Source of the DNA: Emiliania huxleyi CCMP1516
Taxonomy: Eukaryota; Haptophyta; Isochrysidales; Noelaerhabdaceae
Length of the DNA: 64,000 nucleotides
Assembly (NCBI RefSeq): GCF_000372725.1
Contig: NW_005200496.1
Coordinates: forward strand, 163,382 to 227,381
Direction of reading: 5' to 3'
Shown: piece by piece, positions 1 to 11,483 of the stretch
Numbering within the stretch: position 1 is the stretch's first letter
Layout: the number at the start of each line of letters is the position of its first letter
Notes under the pieces: generated by a model
What the model was told of the DNA's origin: nothing
Seen by the model: the letters and a program-made list of their open reading frames with translations, nothing else
Databases searched by the model: none
Translations under genes and position numbers: made by a program

Positions 1-360
1 CGTTCGCATGACTGAACGAATGCCTGTCACCCTCGCGACCCGTGCGCCGTCACAACGGAGCAAATTCCGGCAACGGCCATCGTCGTTGCAGCCTCTCGAC
101 AGCGCGTTGCGCCGCAAACCATGGCCGACTGCGGCCACAAAAGCTTTGTTATGAGCCACACTGAACCGGCCTGCCTCTTCGAGCCGCATAGCACCAGGCC
201 ACGAGGCGCAGATCCAGCATGCCTGTGGTCCCGCGTGATGAGCCGATGGCGCAGATGCATTGGCATTGCGAGGAAGTCTTAGGTGGGCTCCCCGGCCCCG
301 CCGTGCCTCTCAAGGCCGCTCACAGTCTCACTCAAAATCGCGCGGAATTGACATCTTAAA

Positions 361-1126
361 TTACGGTATGTACGTCATCTCCCTAACCTCTGCCGTGACA
401 GCCTCTCGCTGTGCACTCAGGTGGGCGGCGCTGAGCAGCTGCTCCCGCAGCGCTGCGACCTGCTCCGCAGCTGAAGCACCCGCTGAGCCCGCGGGCACCT
501 CCAGCGCCTGCCGGTGGCTAGCCCGCGTCGGCGTCGGCTTGCGCGCCTTCGAACGAGGCGCGCCACCACCTGCTCGCCCGCCCCCTGCGCCCCCGCGCCC
601 TCGGGGGGCGCACCTCCTTCCTTGCCTAATCCTGGCAAAGAGCGGCGTGCAGCTTCGAGCCGCCGCGCTCCGCTGCGGGAAAGTTCGAAGGCCAGCGCTG
701 CACAGCGACGCCCGGCCGTATCTCGAGCAGCGGGGAAGTGAGGCTGGGCATGCCGCCCGGGAACGAGGCATCGTCGCTGCCCCCGCCAGTGGCCTGGTGC
801 AAGTACAACGCGACAGAGAAGGCAAGTTGCTGCAGCGAAGGGTCGATGTTCGAAGCAGCGCTGAGATCGATGCGGCACTCCGTGCTGCGTACCCCCATCA
901 GCTGGCTGGGCGGGCTGACCTGTGGCGCGACCGGCGGCGGAGGCACGTGGGGGGCATCGGCCCTCTCTGCAAGCTGCAGCAGCAGCTTGAGAAGGAGGCG
1001 GGCTGCGCGGTGTCCACACAGCGTGCTCCGTGCAGCCCGCGAGCGCTTAGAGCGCCTCCACAACGAGAGGATCGAGGTGATCCACATCGGCTTGGAGGCG
1101 GCCAACCGGGGTCGGTCTCGGTGCAC
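361..1126 (-). CDS. Putative exon fragments of an unknown protein
   Basis: Two minus-strand frames look protein-like. The frame from 1126 to about 626 contains an Arg/Leu-rich helix, a Pro-rich stretch and an ordinary mixed sequence. The frame ending at 361 finishes with a short heptad-like helix (AAEQVAALREQLLSAAHLSA). They would need an intron near 620-660 to join. No family is recognised. The opposite strand and other frames are also open because of high GC, so coding status is unsure. No feature supports a start codon or promoter. Confidence 0.22.
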
Positions 1127-1513
1127 CGCTGCTGCCGGGCCGGAGCTCGAGCGTCGAGCGTCGAGGCGAGGCAGCAGCGCAGGCCGAGTTGGGTTCGGGA
1201 CTAAGAGGCGTCGAATAGTGGGGGAAATGGCTCACTCTACGACTCGCGAAAGCGCCGCTCAGCCTCCGAGTTCTCAGGCTGCCGACTTTGCTGGCGATGA
1301 AGATCCAGGTCAAGGGGCTAGTGGGGGAAATGGCTCTCTCTACGCGGATAAAATTTTCTCGGCCGCCATTCTGTTCGGTTTATGCCTCTTTGTGTACCTC
1401 CCAGCTTCGAGGTGTCGCATTCCCGGCTCCGCTGACGATTGATGCAGCTTCCTCCCGTGGTGCCACACCTGCACCAGCGCGGTGCCTAGCCTTGCCGCCA
1501 CCTCCGCCCTCAG

Positions 1514-1680
1514 GAACGGTACACAACTCTGCGCGAGGAGGACGGTACGGTGGTCGTGCACCGCTTCGAGGACCGCGACGGCGTGCTCTCCACTTGTGGC
1601 AGCTCGCGGCAGCTCACGCCCGCCGTGTGGCTCAAGATGAAGTCGCGGGCGGCCGTGCGCCACTGGAGAGGCGCCCGAAG
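1514..1680 (+). CDS. Possible isolated exon of an unknown gene
   Basis: After a CAG acceptor at 1511-1513 the plus strand reads as well-mixed acidic/basic protein sequence (EERYTTL-like start, then DGTVVVHRFEDRDG and LTPAVWLKMKSR) for about 55 codons. It then runs into low-complexity sequence without a clear donor. The composition is unlike the surrounding Arg/Pro/Ala shadow frames. No partner exon could be placed with matching phase, so this may be a gene relic. A 24-bp direct repeat (1218-1243 and 1320-1343, core GTGGGGGAAATGGCTC) lies just upstream. Confidence 0.2.
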
Positions 1681-2110
1681 CCATGCTGCACCCCTGCAGG
1701 CTCGTGGGCGCCCGTGTGTGCGTGTGTGGGCGAGCAAAGAAGTAGGAGAGAAGAGGCTTCTAAAAATCTCTCAAGAAGTAGAAGAAGGACAAGGAGTAGG
1801 CTGCAGCGCCGTGTATGAGCACCGGCCTCTGTCCCCGGGTCAGGCCTCTGCCTCGTGTCTGTGCACATCCTGGGACAGGGATCAGGGCCTCTGGGTATTT
1901 AAAGGAAAGTGAGCCGGCCAAACTTGTACTTGTGAGCTCTACACCCTCCCTTGTGAGCCGGACGGATTTCATTTCTCTCTGCGTTTTCCCCCAATGTTTG
2001 TTCCACCACCGAAGGCGATTCTCAATTTACCAAAAGAAAGAATTTACGTTGCGAAAGAAACCAACTAGTCGTTACGCCAGCTGGGGCGCGCTGCCTGGAT
2101 AGGTCTCGCC

Positions 2111-5100
2111 ATGTCGGCGGAGAGCATCAAGGTGGCGGTGCGCGTGCGTCCGTTTAATGGGCGCGAGAAGGAGCAGAACTCCAAATGCATTATTCGCATG
2201 CAGGCTCGCGGCACTTGTCACTACACGTGTGCGTCGCTTCTCCTCAAACTCAAAGCCGAGCTTTGTGTCGGCCACCTTCTTGCCAAGGCGTCGCCCTGAG
2301 ACATAGTACGCTGCTACCCGCAGGGACCAAAGACGACCATTATAAGTCCGGAGGACGGGGTTGAAAAGGACTTCGCGTTCGACTATTCTTACTGGTCGCA
2401 TGACGGCTTCCAAACCGACGAAAACGGGTACAACTCTGCTGGCGGCAGCCCCTCAAAGTGCGAAAGAGCCAGCGATTGTCTGCGTGATAGCCTACCAAAA
2501 GAGGGCAGGGATTGGCGGTGCAGGATGCCAATTTACGTCGTCACACCCCGATCAGGTATGGAGCAACCTATTCCTCGCAGAAGGATGTGTACGACCACCT
2601 CGGTGTCACGATGCTGGAGAATGCGTGGCAAGGTTTCAACTGCACCATGTTTGCGTGAGCCGGCTAGATGACCAGTGGGGCATGAGAAACTCCTCACTGC
2701 CTCGCCGAGTGGGCACGCTCCTCCCGCTCACGCCGCGTGCTGGCACCCCATCACAGATACGGCCAGACGGGCGCTGGCAAGTCGTATTCATTCGTCGGCT
2801 ACGGATCAAACAAGGGAATTCTCCCGCAGGCGCCGTATCGTGCCTCGTCCACTGATTCAGTGGACCATCAACACACCACTACTGCTCGCTGGCGTGCCGC
2901 CGATCTCCCTCCCAGCCCCCGCCAGCGAAGCGCCACGCTGTCTGCCGCAGGCGTGCGAGGAGATCTTCAGGCGGATCAAGGAGCAGACCGGGCCCAACCA
3001 CAAGTTCCAAGTGCGCTTCTGCCAAATGGCAGCCTTGACAGCACCACGGTCGCCCCCACCCGAGAATCGCCGATACAGGTGGAGTGTGCCATGATGGAGA
3101 TCTACGGTCGTGAGCTCCGCGACCTGCTCCATCCAAAAAGCAAAGAAAAGCTCAAGATTCGGAACGGCAAGACGGGCACATATGTGCAGGGCCTCAAAAA
3201 GTCGGCCGTCGGGTCATACGAGGCCATCGAAAAGGTGCAGGACGTCGGCACCGCCAATCGGACTGTCGGTGTCATGAGCACACCCTTCTTACCGCCTCCA
3301 ACCGTCCCTAAATAAACTGTGCGTGATCCTTCCACGCAGGCGCGACGCAGATGAACGCCACGTCGTCGCGCGCCCACACTATCGTCACCATCACGCTCGG
3401 ACAAATCAAGAAAGAAGATGGCATCGACAAGGAGTTTGCCTCCGATATTGTCCTTGTCGATTTGGCTGGCTCCGAGCGCGCCGAATCGACGGGCGCGACG
3501 GGTGCGCGGCTGCAGGAGGGCATCGAGATCAACGTTTCGCTCTCGGCGCTGGGCAACGTCATCTCGGCGCTGGCAGAAAAGGCCAACAACCCGAAAAAGA
3601 AGGTGTTCATCCCGTATCGCTCGCATGTGCTGACTGAGCTTCTGCAGTCCGCACTCGGCGGCAACTCAAAGACCGTCATGGTGGCTGCCGTCTCGCCTGC
3701 CAACATCAACTTTGATGAGTCTCTCTCGACGCTGCGCTACGCAGACCGCGCCAAGCAGATCAAGGTTGTCGTCGAGGTTATGGAGAATCCGACGGACAAG
3801 CTGATCCGGGAGCTGAAGTCGGAGAATGAAAAGCTCCGCAAGATGTTGATGGGCATATCGGCGGGCGAGGCTGTCGATTTGTCCGGCGTTGGTGATGGCG
3901 GCGTCGGCGGCGGCGGCGGCGGCACGGATAGTGAGGAGGGTGCGTCCGCGGCAGAGGCGGATGCTTCCAGCGGGCCGGATTTGCACAAGCAGTATGGCGC
4001 GACTATCACCGAGGAGGAGCTTCAGAAGCGGATCGAGGAGGCCGTGGCGGGTGTCAAGGCGGCATCGGAGGAGGAGAAGGAGAAGGCCATCGAAGAGATG
4101 CGCCGGATCGAGGCGGAGCGGGCCGAGGCGGCGTCCAAGTGCATGCTCTCGCGAAACGATATGGAGACGCTCATCCGGAATGCGATCATGCAAGTGCCAG
4201 GGGTCTCGGACTACTCCAAGAAAGACGCTGCTGAGGAGGCCCTTTCGGAGCTCGGTCGGCTCTACGAGCTGCGTGCCTCGGGTGGCGGTCGGCTGGGGCC
4301 GGAGGACACGATCGCGATGGTGACCGAGACGCTCGAGATGTGGGATAGTGAGGAGTGTGAGGTGCCGCGGGAAGAGCTCGAGGCGGCCATGGAGGAGGCG
4401 CAGCGCCAGCTTGCAGAGGGGAGCCAGGTGTGGGACGATGGCCTCCTCGGCTACGACGAGCTGGTCGAGGTGATGGAGAACGTGATGACCAAGATCCCAT
4501 CAGCGCCCACCGGGCCGAGGAAGAAGGCGATCGCCAACGTGCTGTACGATTTCGAGGGCGAGCGGCAGGCGGCGATGGGCAACTTGCTCTCGAAGCCGGT
4601 GGTGGTCAAGTCGGTGCGTGCTGCGGTCTCGCTCCTTGGCATTGACGGAGTCGATGGCGAGGACTTTAAGCAGATCGAGAAGGCCACCAAGTATGCAGAG
4701 GAGGCCTTCGACCGGGTGAGCGCGCAGGCAGGCTCCGGCATTGTGTCCACGGATTCGGCGGAGGCGGCGCTGTCAAAGGTGATGGAAAAGCTCGCGGTGG
4801 CAGCGCCAGCAGATGTGGAGGAGGCAAAAAAGTCCTTTGAAAAGGACAAGCAAAAGGCGGAGGCCAAGGCGGAGGCAGCAGAGCGACAGAAGGCGGCACT
4901 GGCTGAGCAGCTCGCGCGCAACTCGGAGATGCTGGCGCAGTTGACGAAATCATGGGAGGAGAAGATGAGCGCTTCAGAGGCAGAGGTGTCGGAGATGGCG
5001 GCGGAGCTGGGCCTCGACATGTCACGCGAGGATCTCCAGGATTACCCCTCGCTGCGCAATCTCAACCAGGACGCGTTACTCAGCGGGAGGCTGGTGCATT

Positions 5101-6198
5101 TGCTTTACCCTGGAAGGCACACCTTCGGTTGCGAGGAGGTGAGCTCTCCCCGCCGCGCTGCCTCGTTGCGGATCTGACCTAGTCGTGGCCTCCGCAGGAC
5201 GAAGACGACTTTCATCACGCTCTCGGCGGAGAGGGCATCGACGAGAACCATTGCGAGATTTCCTTCGACCACCTCGATCCTATGCGAGCTATCACATTAA
5301 CACCCAAGGACGGCATCTGTCTGGTCAACGGCAAGAGTGTGGAGAAGCAGACCACGCTCCAGCATAATGACAGGCTTATCTTGGGGTTGTCTCAAGTCTT
5401 CCACGTCTTCGACCCGCAGGTGGCCATGGGCGACGGGAGCCTCGGAGCCAAGGTGATCGACTGGGACATGGCGCAGGAGGAGGTGGCGGCGGGGCTCAAC
5501 GCGATGGTCCACCAACGACGGTCGTGCTCGCGCGCCGCCTCCGTTGAGCCTCACAAGCCCCGCGCTCACGATACAGGTCAGCAAAAAGGCCGCGGCCGTG
5601 ACGAAGCAGATCCAAAACGAGTCGACGCTGCGGCTACAGCTCGAGAAGGTGAAGCGGAACAAGGCAACGAAGAGGGTGCGGCCTTGCACCCTCGACTTGC
5701 ACGCGCAGCTAGACCATGCGCCAACCCATCAGAGATGCTGTCCTCGTTACTGCAGATGGAGCAGCTCGAGACCCAGCTCAAGTCGATAGACAAGAAGGGA
5801 GACAAGTCCGAAGAAGTGAAGCGAGCGGTAGAGCGAGCGCAAAAGGTGCTCCGATCCCGTAGTGAGTGGAGTTGGGAAGGGACTGCTTCGTTCCGCACGC
5901 GGCAGTCCGTATCGTAGGCAGAGGAGGAGCTGCAAGTTGCGCTGGCAACGGTGCAGAGCGTCACCAGGGAGCGCGACGAGGTGCGACTCGCGACGGCGGA
6001 GCGAGCGAGAGCATCAACGCGGGGAGGCGAGACGCAGCCGTGGCTCTCTAGGCGCTCAAACGGCTGGACGAGTATGCTACCCTTAAGGCGCAGAACCTCA
6101 AGGCGCGACTCAAGCGCGATGGCGAGACCGGCGGCGGCGGCGGCAGGGATAGAGGCAATGGGGACAGTAAAAAAAGCGAGACGTGCATGTTGCAGTAG
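2111..6198 (+). CDS. Kinesin-3 family motor protein with FHA domain
   Basis: Microtubule plus-end motor of the KIF1/Unc-104 class for vesicle or organelle transport. The motor head starts at once ([18 protein letters not shown]). It is rebuilt from exons 2111-2203, 2324-2427, 2556-2654, 2757-2829, 2951-3010, 3079-3268 and 3340-5138, giving P-loop GQTGAGKS, switch I NATSSRAH and switch [10 protein letters not shown]. The neck and a long charged coiled coil follow in the large exon. An FHA domain (about 5060-5430, core HCEISF then GLSQVFHVF) spans the next intron. The tail continues through short exons (5198-5506, 5577-5675, from 5756, and onward) to a Lys/Arg-rich coil ending [13 protein letters not shown] and a stop at 6196-6198. 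Introns 2204-2323 and 2830-2950 begin with GC; the others seen begin with GT, except probably the last. No C-terminal PH domain is visible, so this resembles the shorter KIF13/14-like or protist kinesin-3 forms. Confidence 0.93.
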
Positions 6199-6400
6199 TC
6201 CGCGGAGAAAGGCGGATGACTCTCTTTCTGTTACTTTCCGCAGACGTGCGAGTCGACAGGAGAAAGGATGTACTCTTAGCCTTTACAGAAATTACACACG
6301 CAGGACGCTCGGATAGCATGATTCAACCCACATGATGCATGAGCATGTGCCCCGAGAACGGCGACGTATATGGCGGGGGACAATCTCTATACCGTATCTG

Positions 6401-6500
6401 GGAGATAAATAAAGAAATAAAAACGGACACCTCTCTACTGTGAGATGGGAGTGGATAAATAAATAAATAAAAACGGACACCTCTCTACTGTGAGATGGGT
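6401..6500. repeat. Two-copy tandem repeat of about 50 bp
   Basis: Two nearly identical units (6402-6450 and 6453-6500) carry a TAAATAAA-rich half and the sequence GGACACCTCTCTACTGTGAG. It lies about 200 bp downstream of the kinesin stop. The duplicated AATAAA-like words could supply poly(A) signals, but that is inference. The 6501-6763 stretch holds no recognisable gene. Confidence 0.85.
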
Positions 6501-6763
6501 AAAAAGGAACAGGCCCCCGCCCTTGCGATCTTTGTGCAGGGTTCTTTTTGTGGGTGTGGTCGGCGACTAGCCGGGGTCGTCCTCCCGATGGGGGGCTAGC
6601 ACTAGCCTATATGGAGTGGAGAGAGAGTGTCGCGTGTCGGTTTTTGTTTTCCTTCTTGGACGCAGTCGCTTGAGGTTACGAAGCGTTGCACCAATAGAGG
6701 CAAATACTCACACAGCAGAGAACGAGCGAAAGTGCGCTCTCTATATCGCATGACTGTAATACT

Positions 6764-7765
6764 TCAGCCCGGTCCGCGCGGGATCACAAACAAGCAGTCG
6801 CCGTCGGCGAGCAGCGTCCCGGTGGCGTCGTGCATTGTCCCCTTCAGGAAGCGCTTCCGCCCCTCGACGCGGTCGAGAGCGCACAACAGCTCCACAGTGG
6901 TACCTGGCGCACAAAGCGGCCCAGGAGTGCGGGAGAGGGGGGGGGGGGGGAAGAGGACGGCGGCGCGAAATCGACGGGCGCGCGAGGGTGTGTGCTGGCC
7001 TAGCCGGGAAGAGATTTCACTGCGAGTCGGCCTTAGCAGGCGCACCGGCATAGACGGGCGCGCGGTAGTTGATGTGGAGGAAGGCCGTGAAGCCAAACTG
7101 GCTGGTGCTCGACACCTGCTGCCCCGGCGGGCCCTCCGCTGCCGGCGGTGAGTTGCTGCCCCTGCGCATGAGCGCCTACGTGGCGAACGAGAAGAGTCAG
7201 AGGCAATGAAGCGTATGTGGTTCTCTCTCTAGGTGAGGCGCCGGCTAACGAGAAGAGTCAGAGGCAATGAAGCGTATGTGGTTCTCTCTAGTTGAGGCGC
7301 CGGCTTTGCGGGCCCGTGCAGCGCCGCCGCGAGAGCGCCGCGCTCCTTGAGCAGGCCGATCGCGTTGGCCCACCCAAAGGTGTTGTCGAAAAGGAGCGCC
7401 GTCACACCGCCGTGGACGATGCCGGGGTGGCCGTCCAGGCCGCTGCCCAGTGAGGCGATGCCGGCGACTGCAGTCCCGTCCCGCTTCGCATAGAGCTGGT
7501 AGAGGCGGATGCTGTTGGTCCGGGCGCCGAGCGTGTCAAAGATGACGCTGCCGTCCAGGCTGTCCACATCCATGCCGGCACCACTCAACAACTTGGTGGT
7601 GCAGTTGACCCACTCCGGGTCCCGCTCAAACTTTGAGACGAGCGATTCCGCCTCGAGCGACGGCGCGGGCTGCGCAAACCAGTCGGAGAGCGGCATGGAG
7701 TAGGCAGCAGCACCGCCTGCTGAGACGGCGGCGCCGAGCCGGGCCGCAGCGGCGACTCGGCGCAT
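6764..7765 (-). CDS. Hotdog-fold acyl-CoA thioesterase (PaaI/THEM4-like)
   Basis: Predicted thioesterase hydrolysing acyl-CoA or related thioesters. Exon 1 (7765 to about 7306) has an Ala-rich N-terminus that could be an organelle-targeting peptide, then the family hallmark GHPGIVHGGVTALLFDN followed by WAN. Exon 2 (7161-7046) gives the central strand FTAFLHINYRAPVYAG. Exon 3 (6903-6764) gives TTVELLCALDRVEGRKRF and KGTMHD, and ends FVIPRGPG-stop. The joined protein matches the usual domain order and length (about 220-240 residues). Exon 2 to exon 3 joins at a GT donor inside a glycine codon. The exon 1 donor is obscured by a 60-bp tandem duplication (7187-7305). Confidence 0.85.
7187..7305. 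repeat. 60-bp tandem duplication inside a thioesterase intron
   Basis: Two copies of a 60-bp unit (7187-7246 and 7247-7305) begin AACGAGAAGAGTCAGAGGCA and end with GAGGCGCCGGCT. The second copy abuts the end of thioesterase exon 1, so the duplication includes the likely splice-donor region and could offer two alternative donors. Confidence 0.85.
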
Positions 7766-7776
7766 TTCTTTGCACC

Positions 7777-7879
7777 GCCTCCGGGGTGTTGGGGCGACGA
7801 CGACTCGGGGCGGTCGGAAGGCTGGGACGCCTCCGGGGTGTTGGGGCGACGACGACTCGGGGCCGTCGGAAGGCTGGCG
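7777..7879. repeat. 51-bp tandem duplication upstream of the thioesterase
   Basis: Two almost perfect units, each beginning CGCCTCCGGGGTGTTGGGGC and ending GGTCGGAAGGCTGG (one base differs). They sit directly 5' of the minus-strand thioesterase start at 7765, so they lie in its promoter or 5' leader. Confidence 0.88.
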
Positions 7880-8940
7880 TCCCGCTCTCTGGCAAAAGAA
7901 ATCAGTGCTACTGGCAACAAAGAAACGGCGGACGCTTTCTTTTTTGGGATGTCCGTTTTATTTATTTCAATTTAAACAAAACAACTCTCAAGTTGGCAAC
8001 AAGAAACCCTCTGCTGCTCCCGCTCCAGTGATCCAAAACCCATCCCTTCTTGGCCTGTCTGTTTTCTTTCCTTCCTTCTTTCTTATCCGCTTTCTTTGTC
8101 TTCGTTAAGTTTGGCCTCGGGCTGGCTCGCGTCGGCTGGCCTCGCAACAGTAGGGGGAGGGCTCCCAGGGCTTCGAGGTTTTTCAGCTGTTTTTATCGTG
8201 CGCTGCTCACTCACTATACACTGAGTGGAGAGAGAGTACACCACACACACAAACACTACTCCCCAACACGCGGCTAGCCAGGCCTGCCTGCTACACGATG
8301 GCGACGTTCTCACTCAGGGTTCTGTCTGCGTGCTATTGCTGCCTCCCGCTTGGAGTCGGCAGTAAAGCAAGTGGGTGGAAGCGGGGGCGACAGGGACGGC
8401 GGCGGCGGCATCAGGGTCGGCGATGCCGAGGTGTGTGCCCATGTTTGTGCGTGGGGGGCGTTGCACGCCGCGGATCAGGCCGGGCGGTGGGGAGGAATCG
8501 GAAGGCGACGGCGGCGGCAGGGACAGGGGCAGTAGCGGCGTGCGCGCGGGAGTGGCCGGCAGCGTGGCGGCAGCACTGGCGGTTGCTGGCTCGGCGGGCT
8601 TCAAAGGCCGGCGCTCCTTGCGGGCGCACCGGTGGGCACTGCGGCGGCACCCTTCCGCCACACCTTTGTGGCACCCCCCCCTCTCTTGGGGCAAGTCTTG
8701 GCGCTTTCTTAAGCGCCTGAGCTCCTCCCGAGGCTGAACTCCTCCCTGCATCTCTGCAGAATACTGTATGTCCCTTGTTTGTAACGTCTTTGATCCAAAT
8801 CTTTACTGCGAAGATTATGGACCGCCACACATTTGTCAATTCACTTTTCAGCTCTTTATCGTCACACGTTTCATGGTACATAGAAGGAGCAAAATATGCA
8901 CTGTAATGTGTAAAGTGCTCCAACAAGGCGCGGCAAAGCG
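7880..8940. other. Gene-poor spacer with an AT-rich island
   Basis: No gene can be supported here. 7930-8120 is AT-richer with pyrimidine runs. 8340-8700 is a GC-rich stretch with many open but low-complexity frames. 8755-8930 is a sharply AT-rich block with no repeat partner in the window. It could be the 3' UTR or last intron of the minus-strand hydrolase that ends at 8941. Confidence 0.4.
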
Positions 8941-11483
8941 TCACACAACCCCTACCTTCCGGATCGACGGCGGCCGCGCCTCCCGGCCCGGCTCGCCCTG
9001 CTCCCTGCCGTCTCTGCGCGGCTTCCGCTCTCCTGCGGCGGCGGGCGGCCGGGGGCCGAGCGCCGTGGGCACCACCACGCCGCGCAGCTCCGCCGTGCCC
9101 GCCTCGCTGTTCGCCGCCTCGGCGGCGGCCAGCTCGCGCGCCGCGTCGAGGAAGTCGAGGCTGACGCGCGTGTGGAAGGATTTGCGCCCGAGCGGCCCCT
9201 CGTTGAAAGCGACGTGCGAGCCCGACTTGGTGATGAGGAGGAGGGCGCCTGTCCACGGCCGCGCGCGTGAAGAGACGCTGTTCACGGCCCAACCAACATG
9301 ATCCGCGAACACGCCGGGCTGGTCGCGGACGATCACCTACAGGCTGTGTCGTGGACGCGTCGCGGACGTCGCATGGTCCCACCGGCCACTCGCGGCCTCT
9401 CGCATCCGGGCGGGCGAGCGACGCGGGGCACACAAAGTCGTCCTCAGCGTTGAGCACTAGCACCTGCTCACGCCTCATCCCGTGAAGAGACTGCGGTTCG
9501 CAGCGTCGCCCGGCGAACTGAGCGGCGACACCGGCACGCTCACATTCCGCCGCACCGCCATCGGGTCGTGCGCAGCAAAGTACTCGTCGCCCGTCGCGCC
9601 GCGCCGCCGCATCGCGAAGGGCGCCTGCTCCACGCACCACGCTGTGAAGAGGGGCCGCCCAGGGCTCAGCCCGTCTCTCGACGTTCTCTCTCTCTCTCCG
9701 CCTCCTCTCTCCCCCTCCTCTCTCCGCCTCCTCTCGATGACTCTCGGCCTCCCCCCGGGCTGGCCCTCACGTGCGCGGCGAGCAGATCGGACAACGACTG
9801 CGCGGCGAGGCAAGCATCGACCGCCGCAGAGTCATACGCGCGGAGCAGCCGCTCGTTCCGCCGGACGAATCGGCTCCGGATCTGGGCGAGCATCGCTCGC
9901 TCGGCGGCGGGCTGCGCCTGTCCACGGCCGGGCGCGTGAAGCGACGCGGCGCGCGGCCGCACGCCTCGCTCGGCGGCGGGGAGCGCCTCGCTCATCGCGC
10001 CAAAGGCGCTGCCCACGTCCCACGCCTGATAAACATCATGCCTGTGTGCGGCGGTCCCGTCCGGTCGCGTGGCCGCAGCCCTGTCACGGCACGCGAGGAG
10101 GCAGGCGGGGGCGGGCGGGGGCGGGCTGCAGGCTGGGCTCGCTGCTGCTCACCGCAGGCGGGGGCAGGCTGGGCTCCAGGGGGCGGGCGGGGCTCGCTGC
10201 TGCTCACCGGGCATATCGCACACGCGGCGCCGACGGGCGTAGCGGAGCCGGCGGCGCCGAGGTAAGAGATGAGGAGGCCCGAGCCGGCAGAGACGCCGAC
10301 CTAGGAAGGCTCAGGACGCTGGTGGGCACCGGAGAGTAGAGGCGGGGGGTGGGGCGAGCAGAGGGGGGGTTGGCAGAGAGGGGGGGAGGGGGAGAGAGAG
10401 AGCGAGAGGGGGGGGGAGAGAGAGAGAGAGAAAGAGAGAGAGGCGGCACCATTCCGAGGAAGGAGGCGCGGGGGTGCGCCCGCCGCACCGCCTCCAGCTG
10501 GAGCTGCACGTCACTGACGTCGCCTACAGCCCCGGCCAACGCCTCGACCTCACGCCTCCCCCCCTCCAGCCCAGCCCGCCCTCGCCGCCGCCGCCGAGCA
10601 AGTTGAAGGTCGGCGAGGTGAGCCTGGAGGAGGGGTCGTGCCCGCGGCGCACAAAGGTGCACGCCCGCCAGCCGCGGGACGAGGCGTACGCCTTTGCGGG
10701 ACAGTGTTCCGGGACGCGTCATGGACGTGTCCTGCTGTCCGTCCGCGCGCGACGCCGCCCGCCATCAGCCAGCGGGTCTGCGCCGCCGTGCCCGTGATGG
10801 TGTGGAGGAAGATGACGATCGGCGCCTGCCGTCGAAGCGCGGCGGAGAAAGTGCGGCCGAGGTGCCAGCCGAGATCTGACTGCAGGAGTGTTGTCGGCGC
10901 CTCGGGCGGTAGCGTGACGCCGACCTCGTCCTTTGTCCACTCCACGCCCAGGTCCGGCTCCGACGGCACCGCTGTCGTGCGGCCAGTGAGCGGCGGCTCG
11001 ACGTTCCGCCTCAGCGCGGCGAGGCGCGAGCGGAGCGTCGCAAGCACAAAGTTGGCCTTTGCGCTGCGCGCCCACGGCGTCGGCTGGTAGGTTGGCCGCT
11101 CGAGCGCCGGCGCCGCGGCAATGATCTTGTCAAGCCGGCGTGCGAGAGGAGAGGCATCATCCTTCCGCCTGAGGAGGCTCGGAAGCGTCTAGAGAGGCGG
11201 CACGATGCGCGGATATGGAGCCGCACAGGGAAGAGGAAGGCGTGGGGCGGAGCGCTTACCAGTAGGCTCGCACCCGCTCGATCCTGTTGTTCCCTCGATG
11301 CGCTCGTAGCGTAGTGGGGATGGTCAGCGCATGGCTCAACGCCAGCAGCAGCATCAACGATAAACGTCCGAGCCGTGTCGCCAACGGCAAGCGTCCGAGC
11401 CGTCGCAAACGTGGGCTTTGTGGCCGAAGCTTGTCGCGCCTTGAAAAACAAAAAAAAGGTGCTGGTTGCATCCAAACTGTCAC
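8941..11483 (-). CDS. Alpha/beta hydrolase, ABHD1/2/3-EMB8 family
   Basis: Membrane-anchored serine hydrolase of the ABHD3/EMB8 group (lipid or phospholipid esterase in known members). Exons inferred: 11483-11260 (N-terminal hydrophobic segment LSLMLLLALSHAL), 11188-10763 (RPTYQPTPWA and oxyanion-region IVIFLHTITG), 10691-10595 (RGWRACTFVRRGH), 10523-10450 (DVQLQLEAVRRAHP), 10300-10208 (nucleophile elbow GVSAGS), 10025-9965, 9895-9771, 9624-9532, 9463 to about 9420 (acid motif VLNAEDDFV), 9336-9294 and 9248-8941 (His motif KSGSHVAF). The Ser-Asp-His triad is therefore complete. At least three introns use GC donors. Two introns share a paralogous 3' end, and one is flanked by a 16-nt direct repeat. 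The start may instead be at 11471; the 3' limit assumes the first stop. Confidence 0.86.
10320..10443. repeat. Purine tract in an ABHD intron
   Basis: Almost uninterrupted G/A on the plus strand (runs of G broken by GAGA words), so the transcribed minus-strand intron is a C/T tract ahead of the acceptor near 10301. It is long enough to act as an extended polypyrimidine tract, and its mirror symmetry could form triplex DNA (inference). Confidence 0.8.

Noticed and set aside
8375-8737. Gene in the 8.4-8.75 kb GC-rich block
   Set aside because: Overlapping open frames on both strands, low complexity, no splice-consistent domain.
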